The position numbers and the translations under genes are program-made. From Pyrrhoderma lamaoense (Eukaryota; Basidiomycota; Agaricomycetes; Hymenochaetales; Hymenochaetaceae): a DNA stretch of 64,000 bases. Every line of letters begins with the position of its first letter. The stretch's first letter is position 1. The DNA lies in contig NBAZ01000006.1 in the NCBI GenBank assembly GCA_002794735.1, positions 1,302,001 through 1,366,000 on the forward strand, read 5' to 3'. The notes under the pieces are model-generated. The model saw nothing but the letters and a program-made list of their open reading frames with translations, was not told where the DNA came from and searched no databases. Shown here piece after piece: positions 12,057 through 24,550 of this stretch.

Positions 12057-14403
12057 AGTTCCCATGGTCCAGATGGTATGTATTGTTTGCAGAAACAAAA
12101 AAGGCGCTAAATGATCAAAGTATTCGAATTTATGTAACTTTCTTCATGTTTAGAAACTATTGTTCGTAATCAACGCTTATCCTTTTATGTATTCTCTAAT
12201 TCTCGACCTCGATGTATGTTTTGTTTGCATATACTTAAGGATAAAAATGTGCATACGAACTATATTAGGGTGCTGTCTAAAAAGTTCTCAGATGGATCAT
12301 AGATAGGTTTATCAGTTAATTTGATTGTCAATGACTCTTTGAATTTAAACTGATACTAAATCATTTATAACATACATAGGGATATTTGGTAATATAACAT
12401 TGTACGCAAAGACTACAATAGTAATTTTGAGACACTGAATCATAACTTTGCAATAGCTGAGGTTAAGTCTTCTTGAAATTCTTTACATTAGTTTCATTTC
12501 CCAAAAACTTTGAAATATAACATTACTCAAGTTTGGGCCTCTTCCACGTAAATTCGTTCATTACTCTGGGCGAAAGGTTAGTTTATGAAGACAATATAAT
12601 ATCGGAAGTCAGTCATTTCATATAATGGGTTATGATGCCAAATGTGCTATGCCATCCACGAGGACCTGGAATTAATCACCAGTAGTAACGATATAATGGT
12701 ATCACTATAGGAGACAGAGATATACACGACTTATAGCAATGTCACATCCGAGACTAAACTAGAGAAATAGCTTCGTGTTATCTGCGTATCCTACTCTCAC
12801 AAGTATACTGAAATACAGTCTCATATTCACGTCGCCGGAATCTCTTTGGAGGCGATAAACTATAACATTGAAGATATTATATTGATGTTGCATTTGAATG
12901 TAGTACTTAGCGGAGTACTAGCTCAGAATTAACCCTCCCCCCAAAAAAATCACGGTATTTTAGAGTGAGTACTAATTGTTGCTAGAGTAGTCCAAATTAA
13001 ATAAATTAATTCTATAACACATCGCCAAAGTCTTGGCCCGCATAGATTGCGAATAAATCAAAGATATATAGCTATCCAAGATAAAAAGCATGCCAAGCCT
13101 CTGATGTACTTTGAAGATTTTGCTTGTATACTTTGCTCAATAACAAAAATTGTAGAACCCGTTTTATCAAAAATCTAATTTGTGGAGATAAGTGCTAACA
13201 GTACCGATAACATAAGCTTTGTTATAATTGGCGTTCTCCATAGATGTTTGCGTACTTGTTCGTAAGCAAGTTGTAGCTTCGATTCTATCTGCAATACTTG
13301 TAGTTAAGTGTGGACTTCTTTCCAGCTATATGTAAGGACTTATAGCTCTTGAACTTCAGTAGTATGTACAAAAGCAGAAGTTCCTGAGGTAGATCAGAGG
13401 TCATGCAAAACTAAGGGTTCTTTCAAGTTGAGAAGGCTTCAGAAGCCACTCCGAATCGGCGTTATAGTAACGCAATAAGTTTGTGTTTCATATACATTCC
13501 CTTCCCCATCTTGAGACCGGAGAACTCCGCTATGAGACTGTCAACTCTTTAGATTCATATCCAGTTTCATTCTCTATTAGTGGTGGAATGCGAAAGATTA
13601 TTGTTACATTCACTGGCATAGCAATTTCCATCGGGAAACAGAAAAACAGAGAGTATACATATCATACAAAGCCACTCAATTAGCTATGCTAATGCTCTAT
13701 GAAAAATCTAAGTCCTCAAGATCTGACCCAAGTATCTGTGCTACAATTCGTGCATGTTAACATTCGGTCTACTCCCTATCAATAAATTCTGTAGACCGAT
13801 ATCTAGAGAAGTCACCCCATTTTATTACACCGATCTCGGGATTATAGTAGCCTGCGTATATTGATTACATTGAAGAGCAAGGGTGCTTCAATTAATCTTA
13901 GACAAGTTACTAATTCCTTTGGCCTTGCTTACCCTACGTTACCTTACAAAAGCCCAGGTAACACCTCGGATTACAGTTCTTCAACGAGCTATAACATTGT
14001 ACTCAATGGGTAGATCACAGATGACTTGTGTATCTATTGGTCAAGCCTCGCTTTGCAGACGAACGTCATTATGGCTACTTTGCTGACATCCCATTGCGAC
14101 CTTTTTTGGTGTCCGAACAAACCTTTGTCTAGCATCGCACGAAGGTTACTGAGGATCATGTAAAACAGACCTTTCTCACTTTGCAATCGTCGCAAAGTCC
14201 ATAAGATATCAGGGCGAGGCTTCACAACCGAAGTGTCTCGCCCATTATCAGGTAGTAACTCATTGTATGATATTTTTTTCAAAAAAAGACCAAGTAAGCA
14301 TATTTAATCATACTATATTTTATGATGGCGACATGATCTAATCAATCAATTCTAGCTCTGAATAGTGTTTCCTTGAGCCTTGAATTGAGCTTTAACAAAA
14401 AAA

Positions 14404-14664
14404 ATGTCAGGTATACAAAAAGTGAAAGATATGATCCAAACGACGGAAGCTAGCGAAACTCAAAGAATCAGGAAGAAATTGGGGGAGATCGAGGCTGAGT
14501 TGATAAGAGTCAAGACAAGTATGCCCGGGGGAGACAAGAAAAAAAGAGATTTGACCATTATGAGAGATGAATATATGAATAAATTGATGGCTACAGCGTC
14601 AAGTCCACCACGCAAGAGCTCGTCCAACGAAAAGCCTAAAAAGGGAGAAATAAAACGAATATAA
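14404..14664 (+). CDS. 86-aa basic coiled-coil protein, unknown
   Basis: A single uninterrupted frame opens at an ATG in a good fungal context (run of A before ATG). It encodes mostly helical, charged sequence (KVKDMIQTTEASETQRIRKK, then GEIEAELIRVK) with a Pro/Ser/Lys-rich basic tail (SSPPRKSSSNEKPKKGE). The heptad-like spacing suggests a short coiled coil of about residues 5-60. It is convergent with ERT1, whose stop lies 209 bp away. I do not recognise a family. No signal peptide or membrane segment is visible. It could be a subunit or partner protein. Confidence 0.55.
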   Translation: MSGIQKVKDMIQTTEASETQRIRKKLGEIEAELIRVKTSMPGGDKKKRDLTIMRDEYMNKLMATASSPPRKSSSNEKPKKGEIKRI

Positions 14665-14872
14665 AACACAAGTTCACAAAATGCTTGCTATATGCTAGTT
14701 ATTATGACATTAATATATTGGAGCTGTTGTACATATAATCTACAGGTTACAAGCTCTCCCAGGGAGCAGTGCTTTGTGTGATATGATTCAAAACGTTAGA
14801 TATAAAGAACGACACGATTAGACCTACTAAAAAATCCTGATTACTCTTTTAAAGTTCTGGAAATCAAGAACC

Positions 14873-16942
14873 TCAACACTTGATAAAATTACCAACAATC
14901 ATGCTAGGTATTCCAACCATATCCCGCCTTATAGTGAATGAAAAGCAACAGCTTACAAAGCCTTCTTCGCTTTTCTCGTTCTTTGCATTGGAATTTGTCT
15001 TGCGATGTGAAACTGGCGTATTATAGCCAGATGATGCTAAGTTGATTACTGGCTTGTAGCGTAAGACGCACGATGTAAGTACCGCTTTTTGCGAGGAATC
15101 GAATGCGATTTGTCCATATTTCTTAAATATAATATGAGAACCAGTGCAAACTACTGTTATTGCTTTCAACTCACTTCCCAATAGTTTACAGCGGACTCCT
15201 CCGCCATCACCTCATAGATACAAAGTCGACCCTTTATTGAACTGACTTAGTACTTGTTCTTCTACATTGTAAGTGGGACGGGTTATACTTACATCGCGCA
15301 ACATATAATCATCCACCCCGACAAGCTCCGCGAATTCCCGGTTTCCTTTATATATCTCACCCGTTCTACGCCAGAGGCACGCGGGAACAGCCATAGCAGA
15401 GAACACTCGATCATAGTCAAGTAATAGCCGCTCGAATGCTTCTTCAATGAAGACAAGGTCCTGAGCTGGAATAAGTGAAATCGTTGAAACTTGTACAAGA
15501 ATTGACATACCATGTCTCTTAGTGTTTGAGCTACAGCCTAAGACAGAGTAAATTAATGTTATAGTGGAAGTGCCAATAAAAAACCATACTCTGAATTTAG
15601 GCCTCAATATAGATAGTGGTTGGAGTATTTGTTGCTTTGAATCTTGAGAAACACTTCCAAATGAAGGACCATAAACATGATGCTCAAGAAAACGATGTTA
15701 CACATACTTTCGATCCATCCATTTTGATAGCCGAGCGTACCCTTTGACGTAGTTGTAAGGCTTCAGTAGTCCAGCTTCATACTTGGCTTGAATAACACGA
15801 TTAAGGCGTTCATTAGGGGAACCGCTTCCTTGGTCTGCTGCAATAAGCAGAAATCTCTCTTTTTTCGTTGCAGAGGGAAGAATGGGTTGAGTATTTTCCT
15901 TGGGTCTATCATGATTGGAATCTGAAGACACAGTCACAGGTACCGTTTGTTCTTGTTGATTTTGTTGAGTACCTTGCACCGAAGGATAGGAGCTGTTGAC
16001 GGTGATGCCCTCCATTGGAATTGGTTGCTGAGGTGAAAAGGAGTTTTGTTGCTGTTGCTGTAAACCCGTCCCACCGAGACCAATGGGCGCTTGATTTTGT
16101 GGGACATTAAAGAAGGAAGCTTCATCTAGATTTTCAAGGAACTCCCTTTATATATAAAGTTAGCAAGATCCAGATGAAAATGGTAGATGTAACAACAAAG
16201 ATGAAATACGAACGTAAGAAAAGAAAACTCATTATTTGTTGCACTTGAATCAACGGGGAAGCCATAAGAGTTAAAGGAAGATGATACATTTGAACTCCAT
16301 GGCATGATCGTGGAAGCGTCGGGACCCAGTCCGTAGTTCTCTGCCGGAGAGGTAAAAGGAAAGCTGTAGGAACCCTCAGAATTCGGTGTAGCGCTGCTTA
16401 TCGGCCGGGATGGCTCACGCTGCAGACTCCGAGACGGGTCAGAGGAAGCTTGACTTAGGTTTAAAGGAGTTTGCTGAACAATTCCAGATCCATTACTTTC
16501 GCCGGGTTTCCCCTGCGGAGGTTTACGCTCATCGTGACACAGATGTCCTATGTCTCTTTTTATACTTGCAGGGATAAAATAAGAGTAAACAAGAATATTA
16601 CAACAAATTTGGATGACACTTCAATATCACCCTGAGAGACATGAAACTAACACACCAGCGTTTACATGGCCGATCTTCATCACAGGTCATATGGCTACGA
16701 CGACAGTACACACAAGCGTGATTTACTTTCCGTCGTTTTGCACCTCCTGCACCTCCCCCACTTTTCTCCTTCTTCTTTTTCCCACCGACTAGGTCTTCCC
16801 GATCCTCTTCGTTGTCTACAGGCATTGAAGCACTTTCGTTGCGTGAGACAGATGACGCTACTAATGTCGAGAGTAAGCTGTGATTTATCCTAGAGTTTGC
16901 GAAATCTGAAGAACTGCTATAGCCACTAGAAGCCAGGCTCAT
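14873..16942 (-). CDS. ERT1: Zn2Cys6-PAS regulator of gluconeogenesis (Ert1/AcuK type)
   Basis: Fungal Ert1/AcuK/AcuM proteins activate gluconeogenic and respiratory-carbon genes. The start codon (16940-16942) precedes a Ser-rich leader and a Lys-rich stretch. The Zn2Cys6 finger begins KVNHACVYCRRSHMTCDEDR and continues after an intron with the second half (about 16560). A Ser/Pro/Gln-rich middle follows. The conserved C-terminal region includes ERFLLIAADQGSG, RLNRVIQAKYEAGLLKPYNY, YARLSKWMDRK, FIEEAFERLLLDYDRVF and the PAS-like segment ACLWRRTGEIYKGN. The last exon ends SFTIRRDMVGIPSMIVGNF, the usual family terminus, with the stop at 14873-14875. I found no frame break. Introns are short. 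It stands divergent from acetyl-CoA synthetase across a 2.7-kb spacer, which suits a regulator-target neighbourhood (inference). Confidence 0.92.
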
Positions 16943-18588
16943 TGACTGAATGTTTACAACATTACAGAAAAGTACCAAAAATCCGTAGTCACCGGAAAGG
17001 CACTTGGAGGACGGTGGGATCTGCTTTCCTTATCAGGTAAATGTTACGAAAGTGGCTGAGTTACAGGCGCCTAGGCTCAAGTTGAATTTAAGCCTATTCT
17101 AGTAGTATTCATGTATAGGTATATGATATACCGCTTACCTCTAGTATTGTGTGTATTTGAGACATAGGTAGGCAGGATACTATATAAAACTCGAAAGATT
17201 AAGTTTTCACTTTGACAAGTAAAATGATGAAGAGGTTTGTTGATGTCTACTTGCCAATCAGCCCCGTTGAATTAGTCCGGGTCACCTGAAGCCATTTTTC
17301 TAGATTCCGGTTTATGACTATCCAATCTGCTGGGCTTTGATGCCTCTAAAGAGAAAGCTGAAGCCGCTTCTACGCAACCGTGCGTCCTGAGCTGTCCTAG
17401 AACATTGACTCTGTCTTTCAAATTACAGTCATAATCTGTTGATCACAGCATCCAATAAGCTATAAGCCAAAACCACCAATTAACTCCGATTACATATATC
17501 TACTTATCTCGCTGAATTCTAATCCTTCTTTAAACAAGTATTGAGCTTCGGTGAGGATGAAATAATTGTGGTGAAGGTATCATTCCTTCACAGTACCATA
17601 GGGAGCTCATATATTGCTGACGTCTTTTCCCAGTCAATCGAAGCATATTTCAGAGTTCATTATCGATGGTCTAACATATACGTACAATGATAAATAATAC
17701 TCTCGAAAACTCGATGTTGATATTCTGTTCCCGTTTCCCAAGCTTTTATACAAAGTCTGCGTTGTATTGATTCAAAAGGAAAACCTAAGTAGTGTTATAG
17801 CTCCGAATGGCATCGGCGATTGTGAATTGTCCTCTCAGCAATATGCGAACTAGCATCTGCTTGCCATGTAAATAGGCTTAGGGACGTTACAATAATCAAC
17901 GTCATTCGGGTTTTAGAGCTGCCGGATCTTGTTTAATTCGACAGGTTTTATTGAATCATATTTATTTGAGGCGGCCGCTATCCGAGTATTACATGCAAGA
18001 TCTTTTAGGTGCTGCATATCTTCATGTTCGGGTCATAAGTACACAAATACGAGATCCAATCCATACGCTGTATATATCTAGTAAGATAATACGACAAAGA
18101 TCTCATACCAGTAAGAGCTTAGTCAAAAAGATCAAAGTAAACATGTTTTCTAGTTGTGGCTAATTTACAATTAATGGCATTCCTTTTTCTACGAATGCTC
18201 CGTACTCTTTTCACAAGATGCTTACTAAAAGTCTTTTAGATACGACTTTTTGGGTGGCCAATTGTACGTATACTCGTATATTACATAATCTGTATTTTGA
18301 TCTTTATTGATTTTAATTAATAATCTTGTGACTTATCTTTATGAACTGATAAGATAACATATATTATTATATAGTATCTGACTGAACCATTTATCTTTAC
18401 AGTTTGTGAATTAAGACAGCAATAGAAATGGCTTATATATGAGAGTACGGTAATGAGAATAATCATAAGAATCCATGCCTCTGTACCAATTATATGTAGG
18501 CTTTTGATAAGACGCTAATCAAAAACCTGTGGATCCTTTAGAAAGAGTCGAAGACTATACTTACATGTGACTTCAGACTAGCGGGAAG

Positions 18589-18598
18589 CGGACGTCCG
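18589..18598. promoter_or_regulatory. CGG-N4-CCG palindrome, candidate Zn2Cys6 site
   Basis: The sequence CGGACGTCCG is a perfect 10-bp palindrome made of inverted CGG half-sites separated by four bases. Inverted CGG triplets are the usual targets of dimeric Zn2Cys6 factors. Which factor binds is unknown. Confidence 0.4.
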
Positions 18599-18985
18599 AG
18601 AAGAGTATCGGGAAACGAAGTTATAGTCCGTCGTTGGTTGATTTGCTCTGACGATTGTGCGATAGATAGTCACTAATACTGTGCGTGTTTCAGAGCAAAC
18701 AATCTTCTACATAGTCAAGTAAGAAATTATTGATAACATCAGCTTTCAAAGGCACCGCTGCACTAGGGAATCAATTTTCAATTCAAGGAAGTGCTACTGA
18801 TTTTATATTTTTAAGTTATCCAAGTACGGGGAAATTGATATGAACCCATCAATCGAAGACTCATCATTGTGATGTACTGTATAGAAGCGTTGTGCGCATC
18901 ATCGGTACCTAAGAGCTTGGATATGCTGGTCCTAAAATGCAGGCTTTCAGCTGATCTAGCGATATGCATGTTCCTCCACAAAGTT

Positions 18986-18995
18986 CGGACTTCCG
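18986..18995. promoter_or_regulatory. second CGG-N4-CCG site
   Basis: CGGACTTCCG repeats the CGG-N4-CCG geometry 397 bp from the first site, and another CGG follows at 18997-18999. Binding is inferred from half-site geometry only. Confidence 0.4.
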
Positions 18996-19651
18996 TCGGA
19001 TAGGTTTTCCTTGTTATTGTCCATGACATTACCTACGGGAAAGCCCGCTATGTATCTCTACCAAAAGCCTACACCTTCCTGAACAACCCGAAGCACCAAT
19101 AATGTGTGTTTGAATACGCTTAATTGATTAGATCAAAGTGCGGGGTAAGCAAGCGCATGACCCCACATCAGGGGTCAAGACAAAGGACAAACAAGATCGA
19201 GATTCATATTAAAATGAGACAACAGTGACAGTTTGTGATGGATATGAAAGTACTCCTTTCCTAGAGGATGGGCATTGTCATTTCATGAGCAGCTGCAGTG
19301 TGAAAATTAGCTAGTTGAACCGCATAATCGACGGCAAAGACACACTTCTTCATCGACCGATGGGCCCGTTTTTTCAACGAAGTTGTTCTCCCCAAAGATT
19401 ACATAAATTTATAGTTTGATTGGGCGTGAGAATGAAGACCGAGTCTAGCTTTAAGCTCCGCGTGCGTGACTCTTTGGTCACTTAGATTCCCGGGCGTGCA
19501 TATAATCTGGCACTGCTCGCATCACTCGACTTTACTACACCCTCCTTTCCCCCTCTACCCTCTCCGTTTTCCTTCTCGTTAACCGTGTAGCTTCAAGCCC
19601 ATAGTCCCTGCTTTCTTTCATTAGTATTCTCATATTTTAAATCGATTCTCT

Positions 19652-22258
19652 ATGGCTGAGCACGAACACGCACCAATTCATCCTGTTGCACCGCGTTTGC
19701 GCAATGGTCCCAAGAAGCCTCATGTAGGTCCTACTAGAGATCATTACCATGAGCACCATAGTCAAACTGTTGGGGAACAATCGGATAAATGGTGGGAGAA
19801 GGTTAGTACATGCAAATGTTTCACGGTTCCGTTTAGCTGGACTTCCCGCACCACATTTCATGAAACTTGTATTCGTTTCTTGTTATCTAAGGAACAATGT
19901 TATACAACTTTTTCTCCCTCAAGAAGTCTCTTCATTCTTGTGATTGTCAGATGCGGTTTTTGAATTACAAATTCGCATTTCAGACTTACGCTGGCGTACT
20001 GCCAAAATAGCTATTTTGTTGGTACATTCCTCTCCTCCGCAATTTGACATTCTTAAGACCGAATATTTCATTCTCTTGCTTTTTGTACAACTTGTTGGGG
20101 ATAGTATCGGGAGCTGGGGAACAATTCGGATGATCGGATGTGATGATCCGACCAATGGTCGCTTCTGTATTCCGTTTCAGGTCAAAAAGCAGAGTTGGAT
20201 GTTCATCCTCTTCACGTATTATGGTGGTAGTACTGGCATTCGAATGCCTTGTTCACTACAGAAGTTTTGACTTACTCTAGTTGCTTAATTGTTCCGGGAC
20301 TTCGATCCATGTCTAATTATTGATCGGCTATTAGAAGCTTAACTGTATTACTAATCAACTTAATGACAGACAGCAAAGGAAATGCTATATTGGGACAGGC
20401 CGTTCAAGACTGTGCGTTCAGGCACTTTTGAGAACGGCGATATTGTCTGGTTTCCGGAAGGCGGCTTGAATGCCTCCTATAATTGTGTTGACCGTTGGGC
20501 GTACAAGCATCCTGATAAGACGGCTATTATCTATGAGGCAGATGAACCAGGTGAAGGCTGTCTTGTCACTTATGGCGAACTCTTCCGCGAAGTGTGCCGA
20601 GTTGCAAACGTCCTCAAGCAATTTGGAGTCAAGAAAGGCGACACAGTTTCGATCTACCTACCTATGACATGGCATGCTGCTGCCGCATTTCTGGCTTGTG
20701 CTCGCATTGGTGCTATTCATTCGGTTGTCTTTGCTGGATTCTCCGCAGAGTCACTTCGTGATCGTGTTCGCGATTGTAGCTCACGTGTACTTATAACAAC
20801 GGACGAAGGTCGACGTGGTGGAAAAACTATTGCAACGAAGGCAATCGTTGATGCTGCCTTAAAGGAGTGCCCCTCTGTAGAGCATGTACTTGTACTCAGA
20901 CGTACGGGAAAGCCGGTGCCTTGGACAGAAGGACGTGATAAATGGTGGCATGAAGAGACCGAACGTGTGCAAGCATATTGTGCACCCGAGATTATGTCTG
21001 CGGAAGATCCTCTCTTTATTCTCTATGTAAGTATTTCAGAATTTTAAACTTAGTCATTTAATAACAATAATCTTAAGACCTCTGGCTCTACTGGGAAACC
21101 GAAAGGTGTAGTGCACACGACTGGTGGATACCTTCTTGGTGCAGCACTGACAGTCAAATATGTCTTTGATGTGCATCCGGATGACAAGTTCGCCTGCATG
21201 GCAGATATTGGTTGGATTACTGGACATACTTATATCGTTTACGGGCCCCTTGCTAATGGCGTGACCACCACCGTCTTTGAGTCAACACCTGTTTATCCTA
21301 CCCCATCACGTTACTGGCAGCATGTCCAGGAGCATAAGATCACACAATTCTATAGTGCACCTACCGCTATTCGTCTCCTTCGCCGGCTTGGGCATCATCA
21401 TGTTGCTGGTCATGACCTCTCTTCACTTCGTGTGCTTGGTTCCGTAGGAGAGCCTATCAATCCGGAGCTTGGCATTGGTATCATGAACATGTTGGACGTG
21501 GAGAGTGTGCAATTGTCGATACTTTCTGGCAAACTGAGACAGGGTCAATCGTAATCACACCTTTCCCTGGTGCTATAGAAACGAAACCCGGTGCAGCTAC
21601 TGTCCCATTTTTCGGTATTGAACCCGTGATCCTGGATCCCACGTCTGGTGAAGTACTTGAAGGGAACAATGTTGAAGGCGTACTGGTAATAAAAAATCCT
21701 TGGCCATCTATTGCCCGAACCGTGTACGGGGACCATAAGCGATACCTAGAAACTTATATGCGTCCCTATCCGGGCTTTTTCTACACCGGCGATGGCGCGG
21801 CACGAGACAAGGACGGGTACATCTGGATTAAAGGTCGCGTTGATGATGTCATCAATGTTTCTGGACACCGTCTGTCAACCGCAGAAATAGAAAGCGCACT
21901 GATTTTACATGCCGGTGTCGCAGAGACAGCAGTTATCGGTACAGCAGACGAGTTAACAGGACAAGCTGTTTACGCATTTGTCACACTCAAACCAGACTTT
22001 GCTCAAGCTGGAGATGAAGCGTCTCTTTCTCGAGAGCTTACACTTCAAGTGAGGAAAGTCATTGGACCTTTCGCTGCTCCGAAGAAGGTGTTTGTTGTCA
22101 ACGACTTACCAAAGACTAGATCGGGGAAAATCATGAGACGTGTACTAAGAAAAATCGTCGCTGGAGAGGGTGATCAACTCGGTGACCTGTCCACACTTGC
22201 TGATCCATCAGTCGTGGACGCGATCAAAGCCAAGGTCGCGCAGGGGACAGTTGCGTGA
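19652..22258 (+). CDS. ACS: acetyl-CoA synthetase
   Basis: This enzyme makes acetyl-CoA from acetate, ATP and CoA (ANL superfamily) in the cytosol/nucleus. Exon 1 (19652-19801) ends SDKWWEK and joins [16 protein letters not shown] after an unusually long intron (19802-20369). Intron 2 is 21027-21077. The P-loop-like motif [17 protein letters not shown] opens exon 3. [17 protein letters not shown] (near 21795) and the catalytic Lys motif [11 protein letters not shown] (near 22115) are intact. Length fits the family (about 670 residues). One base is missing at 21464-21468: the frame needs [14 protein letters not shown] but reads PELGIGIMN and stops at 21554. Adding one G restores the conserved frame through the substrate-pocket motif [13 protein letters not shown]1 follows 405 bp downstream on the same strand. 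Confidence 0.95.
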
Positions 22259-22663
22259 AGAGTTTTATTATATTGCTTTCTTGTTTGTTTTATATGGGGA
22301 AGGAGGAAACATTGCATACATTATGCTCATACTTATCATTTTGCTGTCTGCTTCGACTCTCTTATACTATCTGGTTTTATGTATAAAATTCATCAATGTG
22401 CTATTTGCTTTGTCCACTCTTGTAACGGTGAAGATATAATCAATACTCTTCTTCATAATACTTTAATCCAAATCCTCGAGCCGTCATTGGATAGCCTACC
22501 ACGTGATTTGCTGATCAATAAGCGGTTTAGGAAAGACGTCATATGCTCACCATGCGAAATTAAAGGCTTCTCTAAAGCTAATTCAATTCGTTATCCTTCA
22601 CTCCCACTTTGGTCTCTCTTTCACTTATCTCTCTTGGTATCCTAGCAATCACATCAAAAAACT
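22259..22663. other. ACS-CCC1 intergenic spacer
   Basis: These 405 bp hold the ACS 3' UTR and the CCC1 promoter. The open frames here run through without motifs. A pyrimidine-rich stretch (about 22595-22635) lies just before the CCC1 start. Confidence 0.5.
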
Positions 22664-23956
22664 ATGTCAGCTCCATCTGTTCCCCTCCCTCGTAGGGAAA
22701 ATAATACTTCGGAAGGGAGCACAATCACTAATCAGCCACCGTTATGGGCAGTAGAGGCAATCATCCCGAAGATACAGACGCCCCATTGCCCGCTAAATGT
22801 GATAGACACAGCAACATTCGCGAAGGAATATGCTGTAAAGAACTCAAAGGGGAGGATGAACGAAGCTTGGTAGACCCAGAAATTGTAAGAGATGTGTAAG
22901 TCCATGAATTACTTTTTTTCATAGCCCATTTGGTATTGTATATAGTATAATCTCGTTGTTCTGAATCCCTAGTCGTATTTCATTTTTCATCAACTCTTGT
23001 TTCTCTTATCAATGGACACACGCGGATAGAAGTCGGACCTAGACTTCATATGCAATCTTTCTCATAGTCAATGATACTTACTCTTCTACGTAGCATTATC
23101 GGTTTATCCGATGGATTAACAGTCCCTTTCGCGCTGACTGCAGGCTTGTCAAGCCTTGGTGAATCACGTCTTGTTGTACTTGGTGGTGTGGCGGAGCTCA
23201 TTGCTGGTGCCATTTCCATGGGTGTTGGTGGCTTTCGTAAGCCTGTTCCTTAATATATAAATATATCAATGATTGATGAGCTTGTTCGTTTTAGTTGCGT
23301 CCCAGTCAGAGCGTGACCATTACCGATATTTGCAGAAACAAACATCTGCTCGTGTTTTGCGCTCATGTGCTGGAGAAATGGAACGCGAGGTACATGCCGT
23401 TCTCGGACCTGTTGGTGTTGACGAAAAGCTCTCTCGCAAAGTGGCACAAAATCTATTGAATGTTGAAATGGACTACGTTCATCGTGGCAACGGAAACAAT
23501 GGAGCTGCATCCGGAGGGGACATCGAATCCAGTTCATTAAGGTGGAGTAAAGATGTCGGCATCACTGCATTTCTATTAAAATTCGGAGAAAATCTGGGTA
23601 AGCCTAATTATTTTTAGAGCCTAATAGATTTAATGATTCTAAATTACGCATTAACAGAAGAAGTTCCTACAAAAAGACTCTACATATCAGCCTTTACCAT
23701 TGGGATGGGATATCTCCTTGGAGGGCTGATACCCTTATTACCCTACTTCTTTATACCGCGAGCACACGTTGCTTTAGTATATTCTGCTCTTGTAACAGGC
23801 TTGACGTTATTGGTGTTTGGTGTTGTCAAGACGCATGTAAGTGGCGCACAAGGAGGAATAAAAGGTTATGTTTGGGGTGCTGTAAGCACTCTACTCGTCG
23901 GTGGAATGGCGGCTGCGGCAGCATATGGTATTGTGGCTGCTCTTGAGAGAGAATAA
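22664..23956 (+). CDS. CCC1: CCC1/VIT1 vacuolar iron-manganese transporter
   Basis: Ccc1/VIT1 proteins move Fe2+ or Mn2+ into the vacuole. The first exon ends EERSLVDPEIVRDV-like sequence (here SLVDPEIVRDV) at 22895. Exons 23094-23236, 23295-23597 and 23658-23956 follow with clean GT-AG joins. Membrane segment 1 contains IIGLSDGLTVPFALTAG, and segment 2 ELIAGAISMGVGGF. The cytosolic metal-binding helix bears ERDHYRYL and EMEREVHAVLG. The last exon holds three more membrane segments (AFTIGMGYLLGGLIPLLPYF; ALVYSALVTGLTLLVFG; WGAVSTLLVGG). Two starts are possible. The ATG at 22664 gives an N-terminus that leaves frame near the GGG at 22746-22748 unless one base is added. The ATG at 22744 reads straight through. 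I give the longer form because the same one-base defect recurs across the window. Confidence 0.92.
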
Positions 23957-24550
23957 TAATATAGGGATGATCTTGGTATTTGAGATCTGTATATCGTGTA
24001 CCACTCTTGTGTATTCTTATCTTATTCGACAACATACTATAATAAGTATTCTATTATGACGATAATTACATATTATGCTTTCTTAACTTTGAGACGTAAA
24101 ATATCATACTGCAGGATTGATAAATCTGTTCGGCCTGTGCTAGCAAGTAGAACTATTGGCGTTAAGTCTTACTCAAGTAAAATCAGCTTTTAACACTAGT
24201 ATGGGAGCGGACCGACACACTCTCTCCTTTATATCCATATACAGGTGGAAAGGAACCATAAGCGGCCTACTCTTTTTGGAAAATATTCGCATATGTGCTA
24301 GTGCCTGGCGGCCACCAGTAGCATAAGCAAAAAAGCTATTACTTACTCGAAGTTCTTAGAAACGTAAGTGAATTTACCTCGTTCATCCTTGTATTATAAT
24401 TATACAGCATGACCTATGGATAAATGGACATCTTGTTCGCTAGTACATCTACTAATATATGATCCTGTAATTATCCGTCTACACGATACAAAATGAACTC
24501 TGTTTTCCCAGAAAAACAAGGTAAGAAAGAGATACTAAAGTAATAGTGCT
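23957..24550. other. intergenic, convergent side
   Basis: This is AT-rich sequence between the CCC1 stop and the 3' end of a minus-strand gene candidate. I see no coding motif or repeat. Confidence 0.4.

Larger units (their letters stand above)
11150..14403. other. gene-poor AT-rich region
   Basis: Apart from one weak minus-strand candidate (11501-11923), these 3.2 kb hold only short, overlapping open frames with no recognisable motifs (for example 13483-13683, 13883-14086, 14034-14282 on the minus strand). I see no terminal repeats, target-site duplications or transposase/reverse-transcriptase motifs. Confidence 0.5.
16943..19651. promoter_or_regulatory. ERT1-ACS divergent spacer
   Basis: This 2.7-kb spacer separates two divergent carbon-metabolism genes. 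No gene is supported; open frames such as 17951-18163 and 18811-19029 (minus) have no motif. It contains two CGG-N4-CCG palindromic sites (listed separately). TATA-like CATATAAT near 19498-19505 lies about 150 bp before the ACS start, followed by a pyrimidine-rich leader at 19535-19560, typical of highly expressed fungal genes. Confidence 0.5.

Noticed and set aside
11150..14403. Possible decayed transposon
   Set aside because: No reverse transcriptase, integrase, transposase motif or terminal repeat could be seen.
19944..20270. 108-codon frame inside ACS intron 1
   Set aside because: The flanking ACS exons join directly (SDKWWEK to TAKEMLYW) with no residues missing, so the frame is intronic chance.
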